From Actinomycetospora straminea (GTDB lineage: Bacteria > Actinomycetota > Actinomycetes > Mycobacteriales > Pseudonocardiaceae), in the NCBI RefSeq assembly GCF_028737255.1, contig NZ_JAQZAN010000002.1, forward strand, positions 1-64,000: DNA of 64,000 nucleotides. The letters run 5' to 3'. Below, one piece after another: positions 10,022 through 18,178 of this stretch. The notes beneath the pieces are model-generated. The model worked only from the letters and a program-made list of their open reading frames with translations. It did no database searches and was not told where the DNA came from. Both the position numbers and the translations under genes were made by a program. Position 1 is the stretch's first letter. Every line of letters starts with the position of its first letter.

Positions 10022-10750
10022 TCACCGGGGTCCGGCCGTGGCTGACGCGCCGGATGCCGAGTCGGGCTGAGAGCCCGGCTGCGCGTCGGCCGTCACGTGG
10101 CGACGCTCCTGCGTGGGCACCTGCGGTGCCTCGCCGCCGGCGGCGGCAGCCTCTCGCGGCTCCCGGCCGATGTGACGGAGCTCGAAGGCGAGCACGACGT
10201 CGTTGATCCCGCGGAACACCGCGTAGAAGCCGACGAAGAGCAGGATGAACACCGCCCGGGCGGCCAGGTCCCAGACTCGGTCCGACGCCGACATCCACAA
10301 CCCGAGCAGGGCCACGAGCACCCCGCACACCATCCCGATCCACCAGAACGGACTCACCTCCCGGACCACCGCCGCTCGGGCGATGTAGAACACCCCCTGG
10401 AAGAGCAGCAACAGCCCCAGCACCGACGCCAACGCGAAGAACGTGTTGATGGGTCGGACGAACGCCCACACCGCGGCCAGCACGAACACGACCGCCAGCA
10501 CGATGTGCACGACCCTCCAGCCGCCCGCCACCAGCGCGGTCAGGCCGACCTCGGTGGCCGCGGCGACCAGGAACACGACCCCGACCAGCAGCCCCACGGC
10601 CGCCAGCGAGGTCACATCCGCGCGCAGCACCACCCACGCGATCACGAACCAGGCGATGCCCGCCACCAACGGCGCCCACCACCACCGCGCCGCCTCTCGG
10701 CGCAACAGCTGTCCCGCGAGTCCTCCGGGCGCGTCCGTGTCTGCGTGCAT
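10022..10750 (-). CDS. HdeD-family (DUF308) membrane protein
   Basis: 242 residues with six to eight hydrophobic helices between about 25 and 190 (WWWAPLVAGIAWFVIAWVVL, VGLLVGVVFLVAAATEVGL, FVRPINTFFALASVLGLLLLFQG) and a polar Pro/Ala-rich tail. This matches the HdeD/DUF308 fold; members are stress-associated, with no assigned reaction. ATG 10750 was chosen because AGGAGG lies just upstream on the minus strand; a longer frame lacks such support. It leads a likely two-gene unit with the acyl-CoA dehydrogenase. Two inverted repeats lie 80-116 bp upstream of the start. Confidence 0.88.
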   Translation of the reverse strand: MHADTDAPGGLAGQLLRREAARWWWAPLVAGIAWFVIAWVVLRADVTSLAAVGLLVGVVFLVAAATEVGLTALVAGGWRVVHIVLAVVFVLAAVWAFVRPINTFFALASVLGLLLLFQGVFYIARAAVVREVSPFWWIGMVCGVLVALLGLWMSASDRVWDLAARAVFILLFVGFYAVFRGINDVVLAFELRHIGREPREAAAAGGEAPQVPTQERRHVTADAQPGSQPDSASGASATAGPR

Positions 10751-10830
10751 GAGTACCTCCTCGATCCTCTCCTTCTCGTCACTCCGCGGCTGTGGCCGCG
10801 GAGGGTTCGCTGTCACCTCGGGGGCGAGCA

Positions 10831-10866
10831 CCGGCTTTCGGGCCTCCGGCGAAGGACCAACGTCCC
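10831..10866 (-). promoter_or_regulatory. Paired DosR-like palindromes upstream of hdeD
   Basis: Box 1, aGGACcaacGTCCc (10853-10866), is a perfect GGAC-N4-GTCC inverted repeat. Box 2, CCGGCTTTCGGGCC (10831-10844), is a degenerate copy 22 bp away. The arrangement resembles the tandem GGGAC-N4-GTCCC boxes recognised by DosR/DevR-type regulators. Nearly the same pair occurs upstream of the gene starting at 21266. Confidence 0.55.
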
Positions 10867-10899
10867 GCGGCCCTGCTCCACGCGTCGCTACCGTCGAGA

Positions 10900-10913
10900 G
10901 CGGTCATGACCGC
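10900..10913. promoter_or_regulatory. 14-bp perfect palindrome
   Basis: GCGGTCATGACCGC is a perfect palindrome between the hdeD upstream boxes and the 3' end of phaZ. It could be an operator, but nothing else supports that. Confidence 0.3.
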
Positions 10914-11031
10914 GGACGGCGGTCCGGGTGGAGCGCGGGTCTCGGTCGTCGTCCTGCGCTGCCGCTGCCGGCGGTGAGGACGGGGACGTCGGTGTCGTTC
11001 ATGGGGTTCTCCCGGTGCGAGAAAGGGACGA

Positions 11032-11856
11032 TCAGGAGGTCGTCTCGCCGTCGGTGAGGAAGTCGTGGACGAGGGGGACGACCTCGGCGGCGTGGGTGAG
11101 CAGGGCCAGGTGGCCGCCGCCGCGCACGACGTGGAGGCGGCCGTGCCGCAGCAGCCGCGCCATGAGGTGCGCGTTGACGGTGGGGATGATCGGGTCGTCG
11201 TCGCCCGCGAGGAGCAGGACCCGCTGGGGCAGGTGGGGCAGGTAGTGGGCGCTGGTCCAGCCCACGCCCGCGGCGATCTGCCAGTAGTAGCCGAGGGGGT
11301 CGGGAGCCCTGGTGTGGGTGGCGAAGCGCGCGGCCAGGGTGGGGTCGGAGCCGAACCCGCCCCCGTAGATCCGGCGGCCGGTCTCGCGCAGGTGGCTCGG
11401 GCCGAAGTAGCGCAGCGGGCTGGCCAGCGTGAGCAGCACCGATGGTCTCGCGGGGACCATGACCATGCCCATGCTGGTCGCGCACAGCACGAGGCGGCGG
11501 CAGAGCCGGGGGTGGCGGTGGGCGAACTCCTGGGCCAGCGCGCCGCCCCAGGAGATGCCGAGGACGTCGACCTCGTCGTAGCCGAGGTCGGTCACCAGGT
11601 CGGCCACCATCCGCGCCCACCGGTGCATCCGCCGGGGCAGCCGCGTGGTCGGCGAGCCGCCCGTGCCGGGCATGTCGAACCGGATCACCGGCATGCGCCG
11701 GCCCCCCTGGACGTGCAGGTCGTCGACCAGGGGTTGCAGGAGCTCGACGTTGGCCCCGATCCCGTTGCACAGCAGCAGGGGGACGCCCTCACCGGGCTGG
11801 ACGTCGACGTTCAGGGTCACCCCGTGGACCTGCCGCGGGCCGTGGACGGCGGTCAT
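11032..11856 (-). CDS. phaZ: Poly(3-hydroxyalkanoate) depolymerase, intracellular PhaZ type
   Basis: 274-residue alpha/beta hydrolase. Nucleophile elbow GISWGG puts the catalytic Ser at 102; an acidic residue in AGDDDPIIP and a His in GGGHLALL complete the triad. The oxyanion region NGIGANVELL and the stretches CATSMGMVMVP and LGYYWQIAAGVGWTS are characteristic of medium-chain-length PHA depolymerases of Pseudomonas. It should release 3-hydroxyacids from stored polymer in the cytoplasm. ATG 11856 overlaps the phaC stop as ATGA. It is the last gene of the seven-gene operon, so polymer synthesis and mobilisation are co-translated. Confidence 0.9.
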   Translation of the reverse strand: MTAVHGPRQVHGVTLNVDVQPGEGVPLLLCNGIGANVELLQPLVDDLHVQGGRRMPVIRFDMPGTGGSPTTRLPRRMHRWARMVADLVTDLGYDEVDVLGISWGGALAQEFAHRHPRLCRRLVLCATSMGMVMVPARPSVLLTLASPLRYFGPSHLRETGRRIYGGGFGSDPTLAARFATHTRAPDPLGYYWQIAAGVGWTSAHYLPHLPQRVLLLAGDDDPIIPTVNAHLMARLLRHGRLHVVRGGGHLALLTHAAEVVPLVHDFLTDGETTS

Positions 11857-13514
11857 GCCCGCACGTAGCTCCCGGGCGCGGCCTCGAGCGGGGCGTGCTC
11901 GGCGTCGCCCAGCTCGACCGGAGCGGCGACCTCGTCCCCGGAGCGCCGGCCGAGCCAGTCGATCCACCTCGGCCACCAGCTGCCCGCGACCTTCGTCGCT
12001 CCGTCCAGCCACCGGTGGGCGTCGTCCGGGCGGTCGGGATTGACGAAGTAGGTCGCCTTCGGGTTGCCGTGGGGCGGGTTGAGGATGCTCTGGATGTGGC
12101 CCGAGCTGCTGAGGGTGAAGTCGACGTCGCCGCCGAGACGCTGGGCCGAGCGGTAGCAGGCGTCCCACGGCGTGATGTGGTCGGTCGTGCCCGCCATGAC
12201 GAAGGCGTCCGTCGTGATCGAGCCGAGGTCGAGTGGCGTGTCGTCGACCATGACCTCGTCGGGGTGTGCCAGGGAGTTGTCGCGGTAGATGTCGATCAGT
12301 TGCCCGTGGAAGGCGGCGGGCAGCCGGGTCGTGTCGTTGTTCCAGTACAGGACATCGAAGGTGGGCGGGTCGTTGCCGAGCAGGTAGTTGTTCACCCAGT
12401 AGGTCCAGATGAGGTCGTTGGGGCGCAACAGGTTGAGAACCTTCGCGAGCTCACGCCCGTCCAGGACGCCCCGCACGTGCGAGTGCCGCTTGGCGGCTTC
12501 GAGCGACTCCTCGCTGGCGAACACGCCGAGCAGGGTCCGGTCCTCGGTCATGTCGAACACGCTGACGAACAGGGACAGCGAGTGGACCACGTCTCTGCCC
12601 CGCGCCGCGAGGTAGGCGGTGAGCGCCACCGAGGTGATGCCGCCGGAGCACGCGCCGACCAGGTTGACATCCGGACAGGCGGTGATGTCGCGGACGACGT
12701 CGATCGCCTCCTCGGTCGCGGTGAGGTAGGTGCCGAGGTCCCAGTCGCGGTGCTCCTCGGTCGGGTTGCGCCAGCTGATCACGAAGACCTGGAACCCCTG
12801 CTCGAGGGCGTAGCGGACCAGGCTCTTCTTCGGGGAGAGGTCGAAGACGTAGAACTTGTTGATCTGCGGTGGTGCGATCAGCAGAGGGCGGGCGCGCACC
12901 TTCTCGGTGCGCGGCCGGTACTGGATCAGCTCCAGGACCTCGGTGCGGTACACCACGGCGCCGTCGGTGGTGGCCAGGTTGCCGCCGACGACGAACTTCT
13001 CGGCGTCGACCTGTCGGGGGAAGGCGCCGTTGTCGCGCACGTCGCCGAGGAAGTGCCGGAGGCCGGCGATGACGCTGGTGCCCCCGGTGTCGAGGACACG
13101 CTTCACCGCGGACGGGTTCAGCGGCAGGTTGCTCGGCGACGCGGCGTCGAGCAGGAACGAGAGCACGAAACGGGCCCGCTCGCGGTCCACCTGTGCCAGC
13201 TCGGTGCCCGCGAGCCAGGTGTCCAGTTCCGTCTCGGCGGCCAGGTGGAGTCCCATGAGGCGGCGGTACCAGGGGTTCTGCGACCAGGCGGGGTCGGCGA
13301 ATCGGCGGTCCTTGGGGTCGGGTGCCGGCGCGGCGCGCCCGAGGGCCACCTCCGCCGCGGTCCTGGTCAGGTGGCTCAGGCTCGCCGTGGTGTGCGACGG
13401 GTGCGCCACCGCCTCGCCGACGACCGAGCGCACGGAGTCGACGAGGTCCTTGCGGCGGAGCCCGACGACGGGATTGGGGCCGCCGATGGCGTCGACGGCG
13501 AGTGCTGTGGTCAC
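11853..13514 (-). CDS. phaC: Polyhydroxyalkanoate synthase (class II-like PhaC)
   Basis: 553 residues. The PhaC N-terminal domain (FADPAWSQNPWYRRLM) is followed by an alpha/beta-hydrolase core with lipase-like box GACSGG (nucleophile Cys289), Asp445 in TDHITPWD and His473 in SSSGHIQS, the expected Cys-Asp-His triad. Further synthase signatures are FVISWRNP and the Trp-rich C-terminus. It polymerises 3-hydroxyacyl-CoA into granules; the similarity looks closer to the medium-chain (class II) type. GTG 13514 overlaps the previous stop as GTGA and follows GAGGAGG. No phaA, phaB, phaJ, phaG or phasin gene is visible nearby, so monomers must come from elsewhere or from the operon's own acyl-CoA products. 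Confidence 0.92.
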   Translation of the reverse strand: MTTALAVDAIGGPNPVVGLRRKDLVDSVRSVVGEAVAHPSHTTASLSHLTRTAAEVALGRAAPAPDPKDRRFADPAWSQNPWYRRLMGLHLAAETELDTWLAGTELAQVDRERARFVLSFLLDAASPSNLPLNPSAVKRVLDTGGTSVIAGLRHFLGDVRDNGAFPRQVDAEKFVVGGNLATTDGAVVYRTEVLELIQYRPRTEKVRARPLLIAPPQINKFYVFDLSPKKSLVRYALEQGFQVFVISWRNPTEEHRDWDLGTYLTATEEAIDVVRDITACPDVNLVGACSGGITSVALTAYLAARGRDVVHSLSLFVSVFDMTEDRTLLGVFASEESLEAAKRHSHVRGVLDGRELAKVLNLLRPNDLIWTYWVNNYLLGNDPPTFDVLYWNNDTTRLPAAFHGQLIDIYRDNSLAHPDEVMVDDTPLDLGSITTDAFVMAGTTDHITPWDACYRSAQRLGGDVDFTLSSSGHIQSILNPPHGNPKATYFVNPDRPDDAHRWLDGATKVAGSWWPRWIDWLGRRSGDEVAAPVELGDAEHAPLEAAPGSYVRA

Positions 13515-15046
13515 GACTCCTCCTCGTGGCCGTGGTGGGGCAGGGCGGCGCAGAGTCCGGACGGGTCGCGCCCGGCGTGCAGGACGGTGCCGTCCGGCCG
13601 GACGACGGCGGCGCGGGCGCGGCCTCGACGCAACCAGCGGTGCAGGTCGCTGTCGGCCGGGGCGGCGAAGCACACACCGCCGCGCCGCCGCGCCTCGGCC
13701 GTCACCGTCGGCGAGGCAGGGCCGATGGTGACGAGCGCGAAGCGGCCCCCGGTGACCTCGTCGAGACGCCGGCCGTCGCCGAACCGGCCGTTGGGGCACA
13801 GCCGCCCGGCGAGGCGACGCCGGCGGAGACGCAGGCGGGGGCCGAGGACGAGCGCGGAGCGGTGCAGGGGCGGGGTCTCGCTGTCCAGCACGATCCGGGA
13901 CAGGCCGGGGATGCGGGCCAGACGCGGCACGACGATCCGGCGCAGGAGCGTGCCGGCGTCGCCGCCCTGGGTCATGGCCGTCCCGATGAGCTTGGCGAGC
14001 CGGATCATGGCCCGGGCGTGCGGCTTCCGTTCGGCCTCGTAGCTGTCGAGCACCTGCTCGGGCAGGCTCCCGTCGAGGACGGCGGCGAGCTTCCAGGCCA
14101 GGTTGGCGGCGTCGCGGATCCCGGCGCACAGGCCCTGCCCGACGAACGGCGGGGTCAGGTGGGCGGCGTCGCCGAGCAGGAACACCCGTCGGTCGCGCCA
14201 GTGGTCGGCCAGCTGCGCTCGGAAGGTGTACTCCGCAGCCCGGACCACGTGGAGCGCGTCGCTCGGGATGTCCCTGGTCCACGGCCGCAGCAGCGGATGC
14301 AGCTGGTCGATGTGCCGGTAGTCCTCGACGGTCTCGTGCGGGCGCAGCTGGAACTCCCAGCGGTAGCGGTGGCGTCCGATCCGCATGTAGGTCGCGGCGC
14401 GGTACGGGTCGCACACCTGGTGCACGCCCTCCCACTCATCGAGCTCGGCGTCGGTGGCCACGTCGACGACCAGCCATCGCTGCTCGAAGTGCAGGTCCTG
14501 CATGGTGGCGCCGATCGCGGCGCGGACCAGGCTGTTGGCGCCGTCGCAGCCGAGCACGTGGTCGGCGAGGACCGAGCCCTGCGCACCGCTGACCCGGTCG
14601 GTGTAGTCGACGCGGACCGGGCCCGCGCCGTCCTGGGTGACCCGGGTGACCTCGATGTCGCCGCGCAGTGTCGCGGTGTGGTGCCGCTCGAGGTTCGCGC
14701 GCAGCAGGCGTTCCAGCTCGGGCTGGTCGAACATGGTGGCCTCGGGGAAGCCGTGCCGCCCCGTCCCGCCGGCGCGGCGAAGCTCCGCGAGCACGCGCAT
14801 GCTCGGGTCGACCAGGCGCAGGCCGTGGCACGGCCAGGAGATCGCGGCGAACTCCTCGCGCAGTCCGAGCCGGGCCAGGATGCGGTAGACCTCGTCGTCG
14901 AGGTGCACCGCGCGGGGCTGCGGGTAGATCGAGGCCCACCGGTCGAGCAGCAGGCACTCGACGCCACGCTGGGCGAGCAGCGTCGCGACGGTCAATCCGG
15001 TCGGACCGGCGCCGACCACGAGCACCGGCACGTGTGGCGCGGTCAT
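13511..15046 (-). CDS. FAD-dependent aromatic hydroxylase, MhpA-like
   Basis: 511 residues, class A flavoprotein monooxygenase. The FAD-binding GAGPTG motif is at 12-17, the DG motif lies in LGCDGANSLVR, and the second FAD motif GDAAHLTPPFVGQGL has its Asp at 293. A thioredoxin-like C-terminal domain follows. Similarity is to 3-(3-hydroxyphenyl)propionate hydroxylase (MhpA), which ortho-hydroxylates a phenol to a catechol using NAD(P)H and O2. ATG 15046 overlaps the DoxX stop as ATGA, and the stop overlaps phaC. In context it should supply the catechol cleaved by the VOC dioxygenase of the same operon. The exact substrate is unknown. Confidence 0.88.
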   Translation of the reverse strand: MTAPHVPVLVVGAGPTGLTVATLLAQRGVECLLLDRWASIYPQPRAVHLDDEVYRILARLGLREEFAAISWPCHGLRLVDPSMRVLAELRRAGGTGRHGFPEATMFDQPELERLLRANLERHHTATLRGDIEVTRVTQDGAGPVRVDYTDRVSGAQGSVLADHVLGCDGANSLVRAAIGATMQDLHFEQRWLVVDVATDAELDEWEGVHQVCDPYRAATYMRIGRHRYRWEFQLRPHETVEDYRHIDQLHPLLRPWTRDIPSDALHVVRAAEYTFRAQLADHWRDRRVFLLGDAAHLTPPFVGQGLCAGIRDAANLAWKLAAVLDGSLPEQVLDSYEAERKPHARAMIRLAKLIGTAMTQGGDAGTLLRRIVVPRLARIPGLSRIVLDSETPPLHRSALVLGPRLRLRRRRLAGRLCPNGRFGDGRRLDEVTGGRFALVTIGPASPTVTAEARRRGGVCFAAPADSDLHRWLRRGRARAAVVRPDGTVLHAGRDPSGLCAALPHHGHEEES

Positions 15047-15396
15047 GACACGGCCTGCCCGAGCGCGGCAAGGTAGCCGGCGACCAGGACCGCGCACACC
15101 ACCGCGGGCGCGATCCGGCGCACGCCGTCGCGGTGGCGCAGGTGGGTGACCACGGCACCGGCCAGCAGGAGCAGCAGGCCGGTCCCGGCCAGGACGCCGA
15201 GCACCGGCACGGCCGGGCCGAGCGCCACGCCGACGGCACCGGCGAGCTCGAGGGCCCCGATGCGCCGGTAGGCGTCGACGGAGAAGCCGGCCTCGGTGGC
15301 GAGAGCGCGGGCCGGGGCGAGGGCGAGGACCTTGACCAGGCCGAGCCCGGCGAAGATCACGACGATGGCGGCGGCGAAGCCGATGACGGGGGTCAT
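15043..15396 (-). CDS. DoxX-like membrane protein
   Basis: 117 residues with four hydrophobic helices (VIGFAAAIVVIFAGLGLVKVL, ALELAGAVGVALGPAVPVLGV, LAGTGLLLLLAGAVVTHL, APAVVCAVLVAGYLAAL), typical of the DoxX_2 family. The function is uncertain; such proteins are often found beside oxidoreductases. Both ends overlap neighbours by 4 bp, so it is an integral operon member. A role in quinone or redox coupling to the adjacent hydroxylase is a guess. Confidence 0.8.
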   Translation of the reverse strand: MTPVIGFAAAIVVIFAGLGLVKVLALAPARALATEAGFSVDAYRRIGALELAGAVGVALGPAVPVLGVLAGTGLLLLLAGAVVTHLRHRDGVRRIAPAVVCAVLVAGYLAALGQAVS

Positions 15397-17240
15397 GAGG
15401 CGTCCTGAGTGATGTGGAGGTTCCAGGTGACGGCGTAGGCGCCGAGCGCGTCCCCGATCGCGGTCCGGTCGCACGACGTCGGGGCGGTCACCGTCACGAC
15501 GACGGACCCGTCGTCGATGTGCGCCTCGACCTCGGCGTCGGGGACCGCGGCGAGGGCGTCCGCGACGGCTCGCCGGGTCGCGTCGGCGCGCAGGTCCAGC
15601 TTGTACGGCTTGCCGACGGCGGTGAGGGGCAGGGCGTCCAGCACGGTGACGGCCTTGGGCACGGCGGCGCGTTCGGGCACCCGCTGCGCGGCCCACGCGA
15701 GCAGGCCGACCTCGTCGACGGCGGCGCCCGGGGCCACGGCCACGTAGGCCACCGGCACCTCGCCGGCGTGCGCGTCGGGCCGACCGACGGCGGCGGCCGC
15801 CGTGACGTGCGGGTGGGCAAGCAGTGCGTCCTCGATGAGCGCGGGGTCGATGTTGTGGCCGCCGCGGATGATGAGGTCCTTGGCGCGGCCGCGCAGGTGC
15901 ACGAACCCGTCCTCGTCGATCTCGGCGAGGTCGCCGGTGTCCAGCCAACCGTCGACGAGCTTGCCCAACCCGTCGAGCCGGTAGCCGTGGTCCTCGCGGC
16001 CGACGACGTAGCCCGGGAACACCGTCGGGCCGCTGATCGCGAGCACCCCGTTCTCGAGCACCGTCATGTGCTGGTAGGGCAGTCGCTGACCGACCGCGCC
16101 CGGCCGGGGCGCGTCGGGGAAGCTGCGCGCGCTGGCGCAGGTGGCCTCGGTCAGGCCGTAGCCCTCGAGCAGGGGCACGCCCGTGCGCTGCTGGAAGTCC
16201 GTCCGCACCGCGGGGGGCAGCGGCGAGGCGCCGACCATGGCGAAGCGCAGGCTGCTGATGTCGGCGTCCACCGGGACCTGGGCCAGGGTGGCGTACACGG
16301 TCGCCACCGCGCTCATCGTGGCGATCCGGTGGTGCTCCACGATCCGCCAGAACTCGCCGAACAGCGCGGCATCCCGGTAGCCCAACGGCCCGGCCCAGAC
16401 GACTCGCTGCCCCTTGAACAGCGGCGCGAGCAGAGTCACCACCAGCGCGTTGACGTGGAACAGGGGCAGCGCGCCGAACACCACGGTGTCGGGGTCGATC
16501 AACGAGTTCGCCGCGAGCATCCACGCGTCGGCTACCTCGTTGGCGTGCGTGTGCGCGGCGAGCTTGGGCGCGCCGGTGGTGCCACCGGTGTGGAAGAACG
16601 CAGCGAGGTCGGCGGACCGGGGCGGCTCGCCGGCGAACGCCTCGGCGTCCTCCGTCGCGGCCTGCTCATCGATGTAGCCGACCCGCACTCCCGCGATGTC
16701 GTCCAGCGGTGGCGCCGCACCGCCCGCGCCGGTCGGGCGCAACACCAGGACCGCGTCCAGCTCGTCGGCCAGCGCCCGTGCGGTCTCCCAGACCTCGGGC
16801 GCGAGCTCGGGCCCGGCGGTGATCAGCACGCGGGCACCGGACCGGCGCAGCAGTTCGGCCAGGTGCGGGCGGGACAGCGCGCCGTTGACCGGGGCGGCGA
16901 TGCCGGCGAGCTGCGCGGCCAGCATCGCGGTGACCAGCTGGGCGCAGTTGGGCGCCATCAGGGCGACCGCGTCCCCGCGGCGGACGCCGAGGCGGTGCAG
17001 CAGGTTGGCGCAGCGGTGCACGTCGGCGAGCAGCTCGGCGAACGAGCGTGACTCCGGTTCCCGCCAGCGGGCGGCGTCGGGCAGGACCGAGAGCGCCGTG
17101 CGCGCGGGCCAGCGGGTCGCGGCCCGGGCGAGCAGCGCGTAGGTGGTCTCCGGCAGGTCCCGGTCGGCCAGCGGGACGGCCTCGATCGCGGCGAGGTCGG
17201 TGGGCGCGGCGTAGCGCGGCCAGAGCAGATCGTCGGTCAT
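15393..17240 (-). CDS. AMP-dependent acyl-CoA synthetase/ligase
   Basis: 615 residues of the ANL superfamily. The P-loop TGGTTGAPK is at 218-226; GYGLTEATC (A5), DGWLDTGDLAEIDEDGF (A7/A8 hinge) and RAKDLIIRGG (A8) are present, and the catalytic Lys lies in AVGKPYKLDL near the C-terminus. The N-terminal acyl-binding part is long. It should activate a carboxylic acid to its CoA thioester through an acyl-adenylate. In this operon plausible substrates are an aromatic or phenylpropanoid acid, or an acid released by ring cleavage that would then feed PhaC. ATG 17240 overlaps the FAH gene stop (ATGA). Confidence 0.9.
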   Translation of the reverse strand: MTDDLLWPRYAAPTDLAAIEAVPLADRDLPETTYALLARAATRWPARTALSVLPDAARWREPESRSFAELLADVHRCANLLHRLGVRRGDAVALMAPNCAQLVTAMLAAQLAGIAAPVNGALSRPHLAELLRRSGARVLITAGPELAPEVWETARALADELDAVLVLRPTGAGGAAPPLDDIAGVRVGYIDEQAATEDAEAFAGEPPRSADLAAFFHTGGTTGAPKLAAHTHANEVADAWMLAANSLIDPDTVVFGALPLFHVNALVVTLLAPLFKGQRVVWAGPLGYRDAALFGEFWRIVEHHRIATMSAVATVYATLAQVPVDADISSLRFAMVGASPLPPAVRTDFQQRTGVPLLEGYGLTEATCASARSFPDAPRPGAVGQRLPYQHMTVLENGVLAISGPTVFPGYVVGREDHGYRLDGLGKLVDGWLDTGDLAEIDEDGFVHLRGRAKDLIIRGGHNIDPALIEDALLAHPHVTAAAAVGRPDAHAGEVPVAYVAVAPGAAVDEVGLLAWAAQRVPERAAVPKAVTVLDALPLTAVGKPYKLDLRADATRRAVADALAAVPDAEVEAHIDDGSVVVTVTAPTSCDRTAIGDALGAYAVTWNLHITQDAS

Positions 17241-18178
17241 CGCGCGTCCCTCACGACCGTGCGCTGGGTACCGAGGTCGATGACACCGTCGTCGGTGGCG
17301 ACGCTCGCTGCGATGACGTCGCCGTCGGCGAGGTACTTCGGATTGCGCGCCTGACTCCTGAAGAACATCGTCCACTTGGTGGCCGGCGGGACCAGGGATC
17401 CCAGGATCTGCGCCGGCCGGGACGGCGCGGACAGCGCCGTGCCCACCGGCGTCCCGGTGAGCACCAGGTCACCGACGTCGAGCCGCTGGAACCGCGTCAA
17501 GGCCGTCAGGGCTTCGGCCGGTCGATAGATCATGTCGCCACCGACGGTGCGGTCCTGCCGGACCTCGCCGTGGACCGACAGCCGCAGGCGCAGGTCGGGG
17601 AACCGCTTGAGCTCGTCGGCGTCGAGCAGCACCAGCGCCGGGCCGACCGGGGTGAACGTCGGGTAGGACTTCGACTCGTAGAACTGCGTCTTGGGCAGTT
17701 GCAGGTCGCGGGCGGAGACGTCGTTGGTGACCACCAGACCGGCGACGGCGGTGGCCAGGTCGTCCTCGCCGACCTCGGTGCCCACCGGCAGCTCGCGCCC
17801 GATCACGAGCCCGATCTCGACCTCGTAGTCCAGCAGCCGAACGTGGGACGGCTTGACGACGTCGTCGAACGGGCCGCTGATCGAGCCGGAGGCCTTCCGG
17901 AAGAACGTCAGCGGCACGGTGTCCGGATCCATCCCGGCGTCCTCGACGTGCGAGGCGAAGTTGGTCATCTGGGCGACGACGCGACACGGAGCCGTCACCG
18001 GGGAGACGAGGTCGAGCGAGCCGACCGGCACGGTCCGCCCGCCCGCCGCCGCGGCGGCGATCGCCGGCCGATCGGCCAGCAGCTCCGCGGTCGTCGTCGC
18101 GGCGGTGTCGATCCAGGTCGCTCCGCCGGGCGTGGAGACGTACCAGGCGTCGGCGGTGCGCAGCACGGAGATGCTCAT
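17237..18178 (-). CDS. Fumarylacetoacetate hydrolase (FAH) family protein
   Basis: 313 residues. The C-terminal FAH fold has metal-binding acids in DYEVEIGLVIG and VVTNDVSARDLQ, followed by the FKS-like segment ESKSYPTFTPVGP and TGTPVGTALS. Family members hydrolyse or decarboxylate beta-diketo products of ring fission. Directly downstream of an extradiol dioxygenase, it is the natural candidate for processing the ring-opened product. ATG 18178 overlaps the dioxygenase stop as ATGA, and its own stop overlaps the ligase start. Confidence 0.9.
   Translation of the reverse strand: MSISVLRTADAWYVSTPGGATWIDTAATTTAELLADRPAIAAAAAGGRTVPVGSLDLVSPVTAPCRVVAQMTNFASHVEDAGMDPDTVPLTFFRKASGSISGPFDDVVKPSHVRLLDYEVEIGLVIGRELPVGTEVGEDDLATAVAGLVVTNDVSARDLQLPKTQFYESKSYPTFTPVGPALVLLDADELKRFPDLRLRLSVHGEVRQDRTVGGDMIYRPAEALTALTRFQRLDVGDLVLTGTPVGTALSAPSRPAQILGSLVPPATKWTMFFRSQARNPKYLADGDVIAASVATDDGVIDLGTQRTVVRDAR

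Noticed and set aside
13515-14435. Upstream extension of phaC
   Set aside because: The frame is Arg/Pro-rich, overlaps the hydroxylase gene, and GTG 13514 has both a GAGGAGG site and the GTGA overlap.
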